The notes under the pieces are model-generated. The model did no database searches. It had not been told where the DNA came from and worked only from the letters and a program-made list of their open reading frames with translations. The position numbers and the translations under genes were made by a program. Below are positions 33,501-43,373 of a DNA stretch of 59,122 nt, piece by piece. This DNA is from Paulinella micropora (lineage: Eukaryota; Cercozoa; Imbricatea; Euglyphida): positions 213,924 to 273,045 of the forward strand of contig BJOX01000063.1 in NCBI GenBank assembly GCA_009731375.1. The letters are read 5' to 3'. Numbering within the stretch: position 1 is the stretch's first letter; each line of letters begins with the position of its first letter.

Positions 33501-35120
33501 CTTGGAAATTTTATCGGAAACTTCTGATGAGTCAACAGGTAGCTCAGACTCCTTGTCATTCTCATTGACATTGCTGTAGGAACGCTCAACTCTTGCATTG
33601 TGAATGTATGCGACGTTCTTTGTTACATACTCACGACAACACTAGTGAATTTTTGCCAACATTAGAACAGAACCAAATCGAAAAAATACTAGGTAATGAT
33701 GGCTAACATGACTCTGTTACTGTTGCAACTTCCTACAGGATCGCGCAGAGGATCAATTGCAGCAGCAGCAAGCACGAAGTTCCGAACAAAAGCAACCTTC
33801 GCTGCCCCACCGTTTGGCAGAACCAGGTCCTCCCACACAAAGGATGCCACTGCATACTTTTCCAGATCACGATGCCCCTGGACCTTTTGACTATGAAAAT
33901 GACACTTTGGCGGATATCCAGCCCGCGGTTGTACCTGAACAGCAAGATACCCGCAGCGTTTCGCCCGGGAACTTACGCGCTGTTTGCGCAGATCAGATAG
34001 AGGATGGACCCGCAGGGTGGCTTAGTTGCGTTGACCAAGGAAAACGCTCACCAAGAAGATATCCTTGTTCTTCAAAAATTCTACCTGCCCAGACCTGACT
34101 GGGGACGGCCTAATCAGGGCACTGCACACCTCAGGGACCAGCAGAAAAACAGTTTAGTCGCATTACGAAGAAAGTATATAAGAGTGAATAATTTGGTTGT
34201 TGCGAAGGTAGATTACGGAGCATCGGCGAAGCAGCCTGTGTCAATTTTCAAGATTATCAGGCTCTTTGAAGACAGGTTGCGCAGGCAAACATGGATGAGA
34301 GTTCGCTGGTACGGAGAGGAAGAAGACATTTTTTTGGGCAAGTATTACCAAAAACAAGAAAAGCTGACGGAAAAAATGAACACGCTGATGCCGAAACTGA
34401 CGAAGCAAGGCGCCGACGTCAGCCAGGATGTACGCTTTTGTATCACGCCGGACGAAAATATTGCATTGACTGACGAAAATGGTGAACGGTTGGCGGCATT
34501 TGTGCTGCTTAGTCAACAATTCATTTTGGGATCGCCAGTGAACTATTATATTAAAAAATGAAAAAAAACTATATATTCATTTTGGGATCGCCAGTGAACT
34601 CTCTGAAAGAAAATGTAGTCACTCTGATCCGGACTGATATTCATCTGCAAGAAACCGGCATAGAAGCCCTGATAGAGAAAGCCAAAGCTGCCAAACAGGA
34701 AAAAAAAAAGCAACAAACGACGACGTGCTTCAGGATCAACCAGCCAAGCGATCGCCAGCAGCAGCAGCGACAAGGGCAGCAGAAACTTAAAACCAGAAGA
34801 AGCAAAAGCGAAAGTAAAACTTTTTCATTAAATTTTGGTAGACTAAAAGAATTTTTTCCCCTTTTTCCAGAGATCCTAAGTCTTGCCCAACAATTCCTGT
34901 GCCTGACCAGTTACATACATCAACGCTCAACAATAGAGGAAGTTTCCACACTAAGGTTGATGCTGCTTTGCGTCGGAAGGTCGCAACCAATTTCTTAAAG
35001 TCCAATGTCAAACTATAGACACCAACCGAAGTCTGCAAGTGTGTTTAGGTTATCCAGCTCCGCCGAAAAAAAACGCCTTCAGAAATCCAAAACATAGTTC
35101 TTCAATCCAGCTTTTTTTGA
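30506..35120 (+). CDS. Host-like gene H2 with DUF7869-like transposase-type domain (spliced)
   Basis: Exons 30506-30897, 31198-31623, 31886-33538 and 33739 to about 34811 are joined by GT-AG introns (30898-31197, 31624-31885, 33539-33738) that keep phase. A last exon probably starts near 34871 and runs to TGA at 35118-35120. The third exon carries LFLQMDNTNTDNKTHSLLAW and SVGHTHADVDQKFSLISRFL, the signature of the DUF7869 family, an RNase-H-like domain often linked to mobile elements. The second exon has in-frame TAA 31600-31602; the third has TAA 31952-31954 and TAG 32027-32029. Frameshifts lie near 31482, 32040, 32850 and 33990. A 56-bp duplication at 34519-34600 creates a premature TGA. 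It may be a domesticated or decaying transposon gene. Whether the stops are sense codons is discussed in the findings. Confidence 0.6.
31020..31074 (+). repeat. Palindromic intron element, copy 9
   Basis: CAACATA and TCTGTTG bracket GAAAAAATACTCGTTAATGA. It lies in H2 intron 30898-31197. Confidence 0.8.
31680..31734 (-). repeat. Palindromic intron element, copy 10
   Basis: The reverse core GCATTACGCAGTATTTTTTT is followed by TCTGTTT. The left terminus is a degenerate GACAGA. It lies in H2 intron 31624-31885. Confidence 0.65.
31854..31866. repeat. Collapsed intron element (termini only)
   Basis: CAACAGTCTGTTG joins the two terminal repeats directly, with the core missing. It sits 19 bp before the 3' splice site of H2 intron 31624-31885 and looks like an internal deletion or excision footprint. 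Confidence 0.5.
33665..33719 (+). repeat. Palindromic intron element, copy 11
   Basis: GAACAGA and TCTGTTA bracket GAAAAAATACTAGGTAATGA. It lies 19 bp before the 3' splice site of H2 intron 33539-33738. Confidence 0.85.
34519..34600 (+). repeat. 26-bp direct repeat causing a 56-bp duplication inside H2
   Basis: Copies at 34519-34544 and 34575-34600 (both start ATTCATTTTGGGATCG) flank 30 bp of A/T-rich sequence. The 56-bp step shifts the H2 frame to an early TGA at 34559. The frame after the second copy (GSPVNSLKENVV) continues the protein sensibly. Overlapping contig ends or a recent insertion both fit. Confidence 0.8.
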
Positions 35121-35367
35121 AAAACAATGCATCGGATTTAAAAGTCCAGGTAAATAACTAAATGGAAGATTTCAAGAGGGAGAGAACTCTGAACAAGGGA
35201 AGAAAATAATTGCTTTTCCTCTTGAAATCGTACACAGTGAGGAGGACAACGTCTCGAAAACGATGAAAAGTCCTAAACAGAAAGAACTAACAAAACCAGT
35301 ACTTGTGGGACAAAAGTTTCCGGGAATTTTGAATATCTGCTTGAAAAACACTTGACTGTGTAAGACC

Positions 35368-35506
35368 CAACAGAGTGTTGTTTCGAATCATTACAGAGTA
35401 ATTTTTGAAAAGTACTCTGTTACATAGCTTGAAGTAAATGCTGACACTATGTAACAGAATATTTGTCAAAAAATACTCTGTAATGATTCGAAACAACACT
35501 CTGTTG
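35368..35506. repeat. Head-to-head pair of palindromic elements
   Basis: Two 55-bp copies (35368-35422 reverse, 35452-35506 forward) are inverted relative to each other across 29 bp. With flanking sequence they form a palindrome of about 150 bp (GACCCAACAGAGTGTTGTTT at the left arm). The forward core is AAAAAATACTCTGTAATGAT. Confidence 0.85.
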
Positions 35507-35873
35507 GTTCTTACACTGTCGAGTGGTTTTCCTCATTACACTTCTCATGGTGGACTTTCCCGGGGAAGTGCCACGTTACGAACCCACAAGCACAGCTTCA
35601 TCAATGAAATGTATTTAAATCTTGCAGGCAGGAGAATTCCATAAATCAAGAAGCTTGGTTCTCTGCGGGTGAACTGTTTCTTGTGCATCGCTTGATGTTG
35701 TACTTCTAAGCTTGAATTGCAAAATTTGACGGTGCACCCCTCTTGGCGACGTTTCTTGCTGGCACTCTACCTTGTTTTTGGACAAAAGATTGTCCAAACA
35801 CTTTGTAGAGCACACACCGCTATGGTTAGCGAAGAATATTCTTTCCTGGAAAAGTTGCTGATGGATTTTACAG

Positions 35874-36385
35874 CTACGGCGCATGAAAAATGTTCCGTAG
35901 CCGTCAATTCCACCAAGAAATCCATTGCTGCTTGGACGCGGATGGTCTAGTCGAAGAAAAAATTCGACTTGAACCATTCGCTTCATTGTTTTCGGCGGAT
36001 GATACTAGCTAGTCGTACAACCTGTGCAAACATAAAAAGATGTACACAGGTTGTACGATAGGCTGCTGTGTTACTTGTGCTCAATGATCGCTTGCCAGAG
36101 TATTCCTGCTGGCAGGTGATTATTGAGCTCAGCCAGAGCTGATTAGACTCCGGGACGTCGATGACTACGCCCAGACGTTAAGGAAGGACAAGCTACTGTT
36201 CAGCTTCCTGGGAAGTTGCTGATTGAGTCCCGCCGGGACAAACTATACTTGTTGATTCAAAGTTTGTGCCACTCGAATCAATACTGACTTGTTGATGCGC
36301 GGAGTTTAAAGCCGCAGCGCATGAAAGATGTTCTGCGCCATATTCAATTCCACCTAGGATTTCGAATCTGAACTGCTTGCTCGTA
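35874..36385. repeat. Diverged direct repeat and a 14-bp hairpin
   Basis: Sequences around GCGCATGAAAAATGTTC (35879) and GCGCATGAAAGATGTTC (36317), both followed by TCAATTCCACC, are diverged copies about 70 bp long. Between them TCGTACAACCTGTG (36013-36026) pairs exactly with CACAGGTTGTACGA (36045-36058). No gene is seen in 35.1-36.8 kb. Confidence 0.6.
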
Positions 36386-36611
36386 ATAACTCTCCTGGAG
36401 GAAAACCGTTTTGTATCAAAATTTGAAGCCCCGGAACTGAAAAGAAGCAAAACTGTATTAATTATTTTTGAAGCATTTCTTCAGGATTTCACAATTGATA
36501 CTTGCTTCCGGCAGTGCTGATCTCTTTATGTTTCTCACCCAAGTTTAGTTAATAAAAAAAAGTAGAAATTTAATGTGTGAAGACCAGAATGCAAAGAGAC
36601 GCTGATCACAC

Positions 36612-36661
36612 CAACAGAAAATTGTTCAAAAAATACTCGATAATGATGGTTTGTCCTGTTG
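36612..36661 (+). repeat. Palindromic intron element, copy 14
   Basis: CAACAGA and CCTGTTG bracket CAAAAAATACTCGATAATGA. The 50-bp copy lies beyond H2 where no exon is identified, so it may mark an intron of an unrecognised transcript or an intergenic insertion. Confidence 0.75.
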
Positions 36662-36804
36662 AGGGAGCTCACTTTGTCTTGAAATTTACTTAAGGTATGA
36701 AATTATGAAACGCTGCACTGAACGTAAACAGGACTGAGGGATTCTAACATTTTATACAGGTTCGTCCGAGTTCTGAACTTCTTGCCTTAACCTAACCCAA
36801 AGTA

Positions 36805-37670
36805 GTGATTCCTGCACCCAAATCAGCGATTCTTATCATTTGGAGCAAAGGACCAGGCAACAGTTTCCCGTATGTGCACCCGGATCGACAGGCATTGATT
36901 TCAGGGGCGACGGCGGGTTTACCGGAGCGACAGGGAGCGGCGGGAGGGGGCACACCCACGCCATCGGGTAGGATAATATCCGTGGAGGAAATGGAACAAG
37001 AACATGAACGGAAACCATGATGGCATATTTGAACAGGAACGGACGCCGAGGGAGGAAGAGGCGCGACCGCGACGGCGTGAGGATAAAGATGACGTCGTGA
37101 TCATGGGGGAAGACAAAACAGGTGGGGAACATATCAACACGGAACATAAGGGTATGCGGCGGGATTTGATGGCTGATAGGGGAACGAAGACGGCAAGAAC
37201 GCCTGCTGCTCCGGCGGGTAGATGGAGCGGGGTACGGCAGCCCGTCCAGGGGGGGATGACAAAAGAGAACGACAGTCCATAGATCTGACTGGGGAATGAC
37301 CAGAAAACGGATGAGAGCAGCAGAAAGGGAGAGAGAGGGCAGGGCACACGACAAACTGCAGAAGGCAGAGGAGCGGACTCGTGGGGATGGAACGGGAGAA
37401 AAACCAGGAAGAACAGAGGATAAGGATAACGGAGCTATAGACGATAAGGGAGAAAAGGGGGCTCAGGGGGAAATAGGGAATAAGGGGGATAAGGGTGAGA
37501 GGCGGGAAATAGGGGATCAGAGGAGAGAGATAGATAAGGCTATGGACCAGGGGTCAGAAGGGAAAATGGGACTCAATGGAGAGGATGAGGGTGAAAGAAC
37601 GGGAGCGGAACCGACTTATCCTCCAGACATACCAAAAGATCGCGGAACGCGCGGATTCAATGAATCCTAG
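36805..37670 (+). pseudogene. Charged low-complexity ORF series (possible gag-like region)
   Basis: Short consecutive frames (36805-37020, 37004-37282, 37296-37670) encode very charged Glu/Arg/Lys/Gly peptides. They include collagen-like triplets (GEKGAQGEIGNKGDKGERRE), the same style of composition throughout, and no stop-free reading across the whole. They precede and overlap the frame at 37576. They could be fragments of a capsid-like or disordered domain of a retroelement, or simply purine-rich sequence. Evidence for coding is weak. Confidence 0.3.
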
Positions 37671-39074
37671 GAGAGCTGATTTCCCTTTAGCCTACACGAA
37701 GGTGGAAATTGTCGAGTTGGGCGGGTATGAGGTCATTGGCAATGACACGATGGCGGCGATCAGTGTCATGGGGAGGAACTTTCAGGACAAGTATGGGGGA
37801 CAACAGTGGTATTGGCAGGCACTGCGGCACACGCAGGGATGGGTGAGTGGAGTGTCGGGATCGACACCGATCACGGGCACGATGTTGCTGAAGTTTCGGC
37901 TCTCCGACGGCTCGATCTATATCCACAAGTTTTGGGTGGTACCAGCATACACGGGGGCCTTGTTGTGGAGCTTGGACGCGCTCAGACGAATGCGCACGTC
38001 CATCGATTGTGCAGGGTATACGGTGCGATATGGAGCGGACGAAAACGCACCGGTATACAAGATGGTGCATTTGTCGACAGATGACCACTCTCAAGGCAAT
38101 GAGGGGGGATGGACGGCTGGTAGTTTTGCGGCCGTGAAGGTCGTAATGTCGGAAGAGGCGGCGGCTGACGAGGCAGCATGCGAGGTTTTTGCGGTGGGAC
38201 CCCAAAGCAACGGAGGAGGAGAGCGAATCGAAGGACGAATGGACGCCAAATCAGATAGTGGCCTTGTGCGACATGCGGCTGGAACACTTGAGAGAACAAC
38301 GGAGATTGGCCACGGACGGTTTCCCGATACACGGCCGTAATTTGGGGGACCAACACAAAGAAATGGATGGCAGGACGTTGCCAATGGCACAGTACGTGGT
38401 ATGTAACGCGGCAAAGCCGAGTCAGGCGAAGACGGGAATTATCGAGTTCCTCAAGGATAAGTGGGGGGACGATCCCATCATGGTCGACTCGGTGGCAGGA
38501 ATCAGGAAGGCGCTGAAGAATCGGATTTCCCTTGGGGATTTCACGATAGTGCTTCCGGTGGGTAGACGAACGGAAATGTGGTGGTATGATATCGAGGATT
38601 TCTTGGTTCAGGATCCGATACCTATACCGAGTCGGACGCAGAAATCGTTATAGCGTGTCGTTTGGGATCGAGAAAAGCGGCGAGGAAATATCGGGAGGAA
38701 CTCCTTACACGGGATTTGGCCGCAATCCGAGATGAAGCGTTTAATCATATTTCGGGGGTATATCATCGCACACATGCGATACAATACGCGATGATGATCG
38801 ATCAGTTGGCCAGATATGCGGGTCAGGAGAGGCAAACGCCTACCTGTACCGGTCTAGAGAAGGGTTCGAGGAGGAGAGTGAGGAGGCCACGGTGGACGAC
38901 ATAGCGGGCAAGGCGACGGACGAACAAATCAAGGAAGAAAATTCCACACGTGGTACTGTCACTACTGCCTTTGTGATACTATGGATTGATCCCGCTCTCA
39001 CTCGCAGGGAGTTGGCTGGGGAGCGGGGAAGCCTTACTATAGCTATTGTCAGTCCGCTTTCCTCGCTGTCTTAG
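37576..39074 (+). pseudogene. Retropepsin-like ORF and downstream unknown region (frameshifted)
   Basis: Frame 37576-38340 contains VEIVELGGYEVIGNDTMAAI, then SGVSGSTPITGTMLLKFRL and YIHKFWVVPAY. This layout resembles a retroviral-type aspartic protease domain, but with DTM instead of the catalytic DTG/DSG. The reading changes frame near 38190 (WTPNQIVALCDMRLEHLREQ) and again near 38625 and 38860 (TRDLAAIRDEAFNHISGVYH; KATDEQIKEENS). No reverse transcriptase or RNase H motif is seen. It is probably a decayed mobile-element polyprotein. Confidence 0.35.
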
Positions 39075-39569
39075 TACTAACAAATACAAGATTTACTTTT
39101 ACTAACAGACACAATGTAGTGACGTAAACTCGCTACAGTTTCTGTTCAGAATCTGTGGCTCGTGCTTTTATTAACCAGACAGTAGATTTCTTGGCATAAA
39201 CTAGAGTGTGATGGCACACGGGGAGGCCTGGGCGGACATAGGGTTCTTTTCCTACTTAGCTATAGACACTAGGGGCCATATTGGGTTGGAAATCATGCTG
39301 TCAGCTCGTGCCTGCAGGCCTCTTCGGTTCCAGCTAGCTAGGCAGGAAAGGTGTGGAGAGGAAAGAGGTGGCGATTTCCGTAGCCGCTGGAAACGTGACG
39401 TGACGGGCCGTCCTTCAACAGCAATGCAGTGCGCCGCGGCCGACGTGCTCACCAAAGACAGAACGCATTCTTCGCCCTAGCTTTCACTAGCAGTCGAACT
39501 GATTGCTCAGCCAGAGGCAAGTATGGGACCCACGGGCAAGCGCCGTGCCGTCCCCCTTCCCTTCCCTCA

Positions 39570-39661
<92 letters not shown>

Positions 39662-39708
39662 CCACCCCCCCCCCCCCCCCCCCCCACCCCCATCCCCCNN
39701 NNNNNNNN
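39075..39708. other. No gene; poly-C tract and 10-N gap (39699-39708)
   Basis: This transitional sequence into the GC-rich island has a C run of about 80 bases (39581-39660) and a second C-rich stretch before the gap. Pro/Gly runs in open frames here come from the homopolymer. Confidence 0.8.
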
Positions 39709-40055
39709 TGGTCTTCGCAGACGAGGGCCAGCGAGTCGCCCACGACGGCGGCCGCGGGCGCCTGGCACACGTGGCAGCTGCCGTTCAGCAGGCGCCGGCA
39801 GAGTTGCAGCTCCGCCCGGGAGCAGATGTAGCACATGCCCTGCCGCGCCGGGAACACGAAGAAGCGCGCCACCTGGTTGCAGCGCCGGCCGGGCACATCC
39901 GTGGCGCACAGTAGATAACTCCCGTCCAGTTGGTAGCCCTTCTTGCTGAGTGCCTCCGTGTAGCCCATCAGCGTGCCACACGCATGGCAGCCCCCCTCGG
40001 TACCGTCCTCGAACAGCTGGTACTTGTTGCGCCGGGCGCAGCCCCTCCCGCAGGA
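39709..40055 (-). CDS. Cys-rich zinc-binding protein, C-terminus lost in gap
   Basis: The readable frame starts near 40055 (SCGRGCARRNKYQLFEDG) and runs into the gap. Pairs of cysteines occur at SCGRGC, GGCHACG, LLCATDVPGRRC, MCYICSRAELQLC and GSCHVCQ, so several zinc ribbons or knuckles are likely. An ATG lies at 39968 (MGYTEALSKK), but Cys-rich coding extends upstream of it. The protein resembles a viral transcription-factor or RING-like protein in layout only, and no family is assigned. It is the first gene of the GC-rich island. Confidence 0.5.
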
Positions 40056-40099
40056 TCCAGTACAGACCCCTCACCGAGACCGTTTGGATAGCGGTGAAT

Positions 40100-40353
40100 C
40101 TTTGGCTTTGTCTTGTATCCTGCCCGTTAGCGGTTCCTGCCAGGTTAGGTTATTTCCCTACTGCTTAGGCGGCCGGGAGCTCTCGTTGCTCTTCCCAGAG
40201 CTGGTGGTAACTCTGAAAAGGGGCGATATCGTAATCTTTCGTTCGGATCTGGCTCACTCCGGGTACAGTTACAAAAAACGCAATTATCGTCTCTTTTTCT
40301 CCTTTTTCTCACCAAAGCTACGCCCCACTGGTAACAACACTGTTTTACTCTAG
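40100..40353 (+). pseudogene. Fragment of a 2-oxoglutarate/Fe(II)-oxygenase-like protein
   Basis: The open stretch ends LKRGDIVIFRSDLAHSGYSY followed by KKRNYRLFFSF. Its order (GDxVIFRxDLxHxG, then N-x-R-L) is that of the C-terminal metal-His and substrate-Arg strands of phytanoyl-dioxygenase-like proteins. The N-terminal half with the HxD motif is absent, so this is a truncated piece. It stops at TAG 40351-40353. Confidence 0.35.
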
Positions 40354-41416
40354 CTGAATCAGACTTCCTTCGGCACAGGCACCGCTTTCTCTCTAGTCAG
40401 TTTAATCAAACCAGTTTTTTCTGACAGGTAGCGATACTAGTCATACTTGTAGCTGACCTTGCATTATTAGCCTAAGCCTGCAAGGTTTCCCTCTTTTTAC
40501 TTACTTTGCCAAGTAGCTATCAACACTAGGAATCAATCGGCGCGGTCGGCCTTGTCTGCCTGACCTAACACACTAGGAATTAGTATGATTAAAGCTGGCT
40601 ACACCTTAAGTATGACAGCAGCCCGTGCAGAAGACCACTGCCTAGCGCAACCGCTGGAAAGCAAGGTTTTCGGTTAGAGCAGAGCGAGCCGGGTCTGACA
40701 CCAAGCTATTAAGAGTTGTCAGTAAAAGGCTGGCTCTAGCAGAGTGTCACTTTAAGGCGACCGCCGGCATGGTCAAGAGACGCCTATCGCTGTGCCCTGC
40801 GCCGTCAGAGGGGAGCCAGAGGTCTCCGGCACTAGGCCACAAGAGCAACGCGCGGCCGGCCTGTTGCAGCAAGCGCGGCAGGGTGAACGGCGGGCCAGCA
40901 AAGCGCGCCCTTTTCCCTACCGGCGCTACCTTGCCCGCGTCGTGGTAGTAACGACCCGCGAACGCTGGAACATGAAGTAGTTCGCGTGAGGGAAGAAGGC
41001 CGGAGTCTGCCAGGCTTAGCCCGGTCCCAACCGCTGGGGTCTTCCGCCGGCTTGGTGAGCACGCAGAGCCGGTGGTAGGACGCCGCCCCCCCTCCCTGGG
41101 ACTGCAGGCGAGCAGGGGGAGGGGGAAAGGAGAGAGCCGGGGGGAAAGGAGGGGCGCGGCGGGCAGGGACGAGGAGAGAGATAGGGGGGGGGAGTGCGCG
41201 CGCCCCGGGAGGGAGAGAAGGGGGGGGGGGGGGGGGGGNNNNNNNNNNGGGGGGGGGGGGGGGGGGGGGGGGGGCACGGGCCGCGGGCCAGGCAGCAGCC
41301 GACCACAGCAGAAAGGCTTAAAGCTCCGCGCGGCCAGACTACTACTACTCGCTGAGCGAGCGTCGGCAGGAGCGACACTACTTCGGGTCCGGTGGTTGGC
41401 CCCCGGCGGCCCAGAC
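40354..41416. other. No supported gene; G-rich gap region (41239-41248)
   Basis: About 1 kb has no convincing reading frame. The moderately GC sequence up to 40.75 kb contains frequent stops on all frames. Beyond that a very G-rich segment with a 10-N gap gives Gly/Pro artefact frames. Confidence 0.6.
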
Positions 41417-42786
41417 ATGAACCACGCAGACTCGGGCAGGTTCGTGGAGCCAGCGGGGCGCGGCGAGCCGTCCCTGGGCCGCGGCCTGCAGCGAGGCCTG
41501 GAGATTGAAGGACGCGTCGAAGCGGGCCGGAGCCTCATCAACCAATACCACGGCCAATAATACACCCCCTCGAAGTTTTTACAGCAGCACTTGCAGGCGG
41601 TGGCTCCCCACAAGCGGCAGCGCCTAGACCTGTCGGGCTGGTTCGAGGGCGATACGCGCCTGCGCCGCGGGCGTACACCGGCCCAACTACGAGGGGACGA
41701 CGGGGGCGCTGGAGCGCATCCAGCGCCCGCCCCTCAGCACGTCGCACGCAACGATTCCAAGTACAGGCGCGACAACGTGCTGTTGGACCTACCGATTGAC
41801 GGCAGCGACTATGGCCAGGCCAACGACCCCGAGCAAGTCCGCGCCGTGGTTACCCAGCGCGCCGTCGTCTTTTCCCGGCTGCAGGCCCTGCCCTACTACT
41901 GGAGCCGCGCCGTGCCCACCCAGAGCGACCGGCCACAGCAGGAACGCGAGGTACTGGCCAACCTGTTTCTGGTGAACTGGGAGCTGCGCCATTACCCGCT
42001 GACCAAGTATGCCGGCAGCCGCGAGGGCCTGCTGGACAGGCGCGCGGCGGCGCCGCCGCGCCCGGGCCGCGAGGAGGAGGCTTTGTCCTTACCACTCGAG
42101 GAGCAGCTGCACCCGCGCGCGGCTGCGCGCATACTCACGGCGTACAGCGTCGAGGGCGTGCTCGACCAGGTCCGCAACAACGAGAACAGCCTGGTGTCGT
42201 ACCACTCGCTCATGAACGCCAGCGTGCTGCAGCGCGGCCCCGTGTACTACACGGGCACCGATTCGGGCTCATCAACATTTGGGCCCTGCGTCCACCGGCC
42301 CTGGACGGCCGCGGGCGCCAGCAGCTGGGCGCCGGCAGCTTCAAGTGCAGGCGGGACCTGCAGACGGGCCACGAGTGCGTGCCAGAGCCCGGCCGGCACT
42401 TGTGGCTCGTGCTGGAGGTAGCAGATTACCAGTACCTGCTAACAGACGGCGTGACCCGCCACCGGGGCTACCCGGTGTGGCGCTTCCGGCCGCACGTAAC
42501 CTTAACTGATCAGCCCCTGCCCAGCAGCGAATGCACCGGGACCTACCAAGACCCCGTGACGGAGCAGAAGCGTGACTGGCACGGGGCGGCCGTGTATGTG
42601 GGGCAGGTGATTGCCGACAACGATCACCGCAACTACAACACGCAGCTGCCGCGCATGCTTCAAAAGCTCGAGGCCTTGGTGTGTGGCTCCGGCCGGGCCG
42701 CCGACACCGACCTACCGCTTACGGACCTGCGCGAGCTCCCCACCCTCTCGCACGTGCACGCCAACACCCAGATCTTTCTGTACTGA
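41417..42786 (+). CDS. Unknown GC-rich protein, about 450 aa, two frameshifts
   Basis: The reading starts at ATG 41417 (MNHADSGRFVEPAGRGEPS), moves to the 41591 frame near 41560 and to a third near 42265, ending at TGA 42784-42786. Globular segments include DNVLLDLPIDGSDYGQAND, NLFLVNWELRHYPLTKYAG and WLVLEVADYQYLLTDGV. The C-terminal part is VYVGQVIADNDHRNYNTQLP. No catalytic signature is recognised. Codon bias is extreme for G/C at third positions, as in its neighbours. The shifts may be sequencing errors in GC tracts. Confidence 0.5.
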
Positions 42787-42984
42787 ACCAGTGGCCGGCC
42801 CGCCGTAGCGGTCCCCCCGGTAGACAGTGTGTCGTATGCCAGGCTTCGGAAAGGCCGTAGAAAAACGGACGTCTGTCTTATTAAAGAAGCCCCAGATCCA
42901 CCTGACAGGACAGAAGACTAGGTCTTTTTCTGCCTCGTCCCTAGCGTCGTCAGTACGCGGGCCGTTCACTGGCTCCTGCCGGCC

Positions 42985-43195
42985 TAAACCGGTGCCTTGC
43001 CCCCTCCCCCGGGGAGAGCCACGGGGCGCTCCACTCCTCCTCCTGCCAGGGGGAATAATTTCTCCCTCCCCTTATGTCGGNNNNNNNNNNCCTCCTGGCC
43101 CCCTCTCGGCCCCCCCGCCGGCCGGGGAGAGCGACGGGGCGCTCCACTCCGCCTGCCAGGTGGTATAATTTCTCCCTCCCCTTAGGTCGGTGCCT
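42985..43195 (+). repeat. Near-identical about 90-bp sequence on both sides of a 10-N gap
   Basis: GGGGAGAGCCACGGGGCGCT (43012) and GGGGAGAGCGACGGGGCGCT (43124) each lead to ATAATTTCTCCCTCCCCTTA. The gap is 43081-43090. This is either a tandem repeat or two overlapping contig ends that were not merged. TATAATTT in each copy could serve as a TATA element for the downstream mucin-like gene. Confidence 0.7.
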
Positions 43196-43373
43196 TGCGC
43201 TCGTTTCCCTTGGGCCCTCACCCCCCCCCGCCCGTGGGCCCCCTGGCGTGGCCCGCGCGCGGAGTCCCTACCTCCCCCTCCCCCCCAAACCCACCGGTTG
43301 CTAGCAAGTTGGTGTGTAGCTAAAAGGCCACCCGCCATGGTTCTCGTCCGGCCCCAATAAGCAAGGGGCAAGA

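Noticed and set aside
39487-39950. Proline- or glycine-rich proteins around 39.6 kb
   Set aside because: They come from a poly-C run and N gap. Only the Cys-rich minus-strand frame outside the run is kept.
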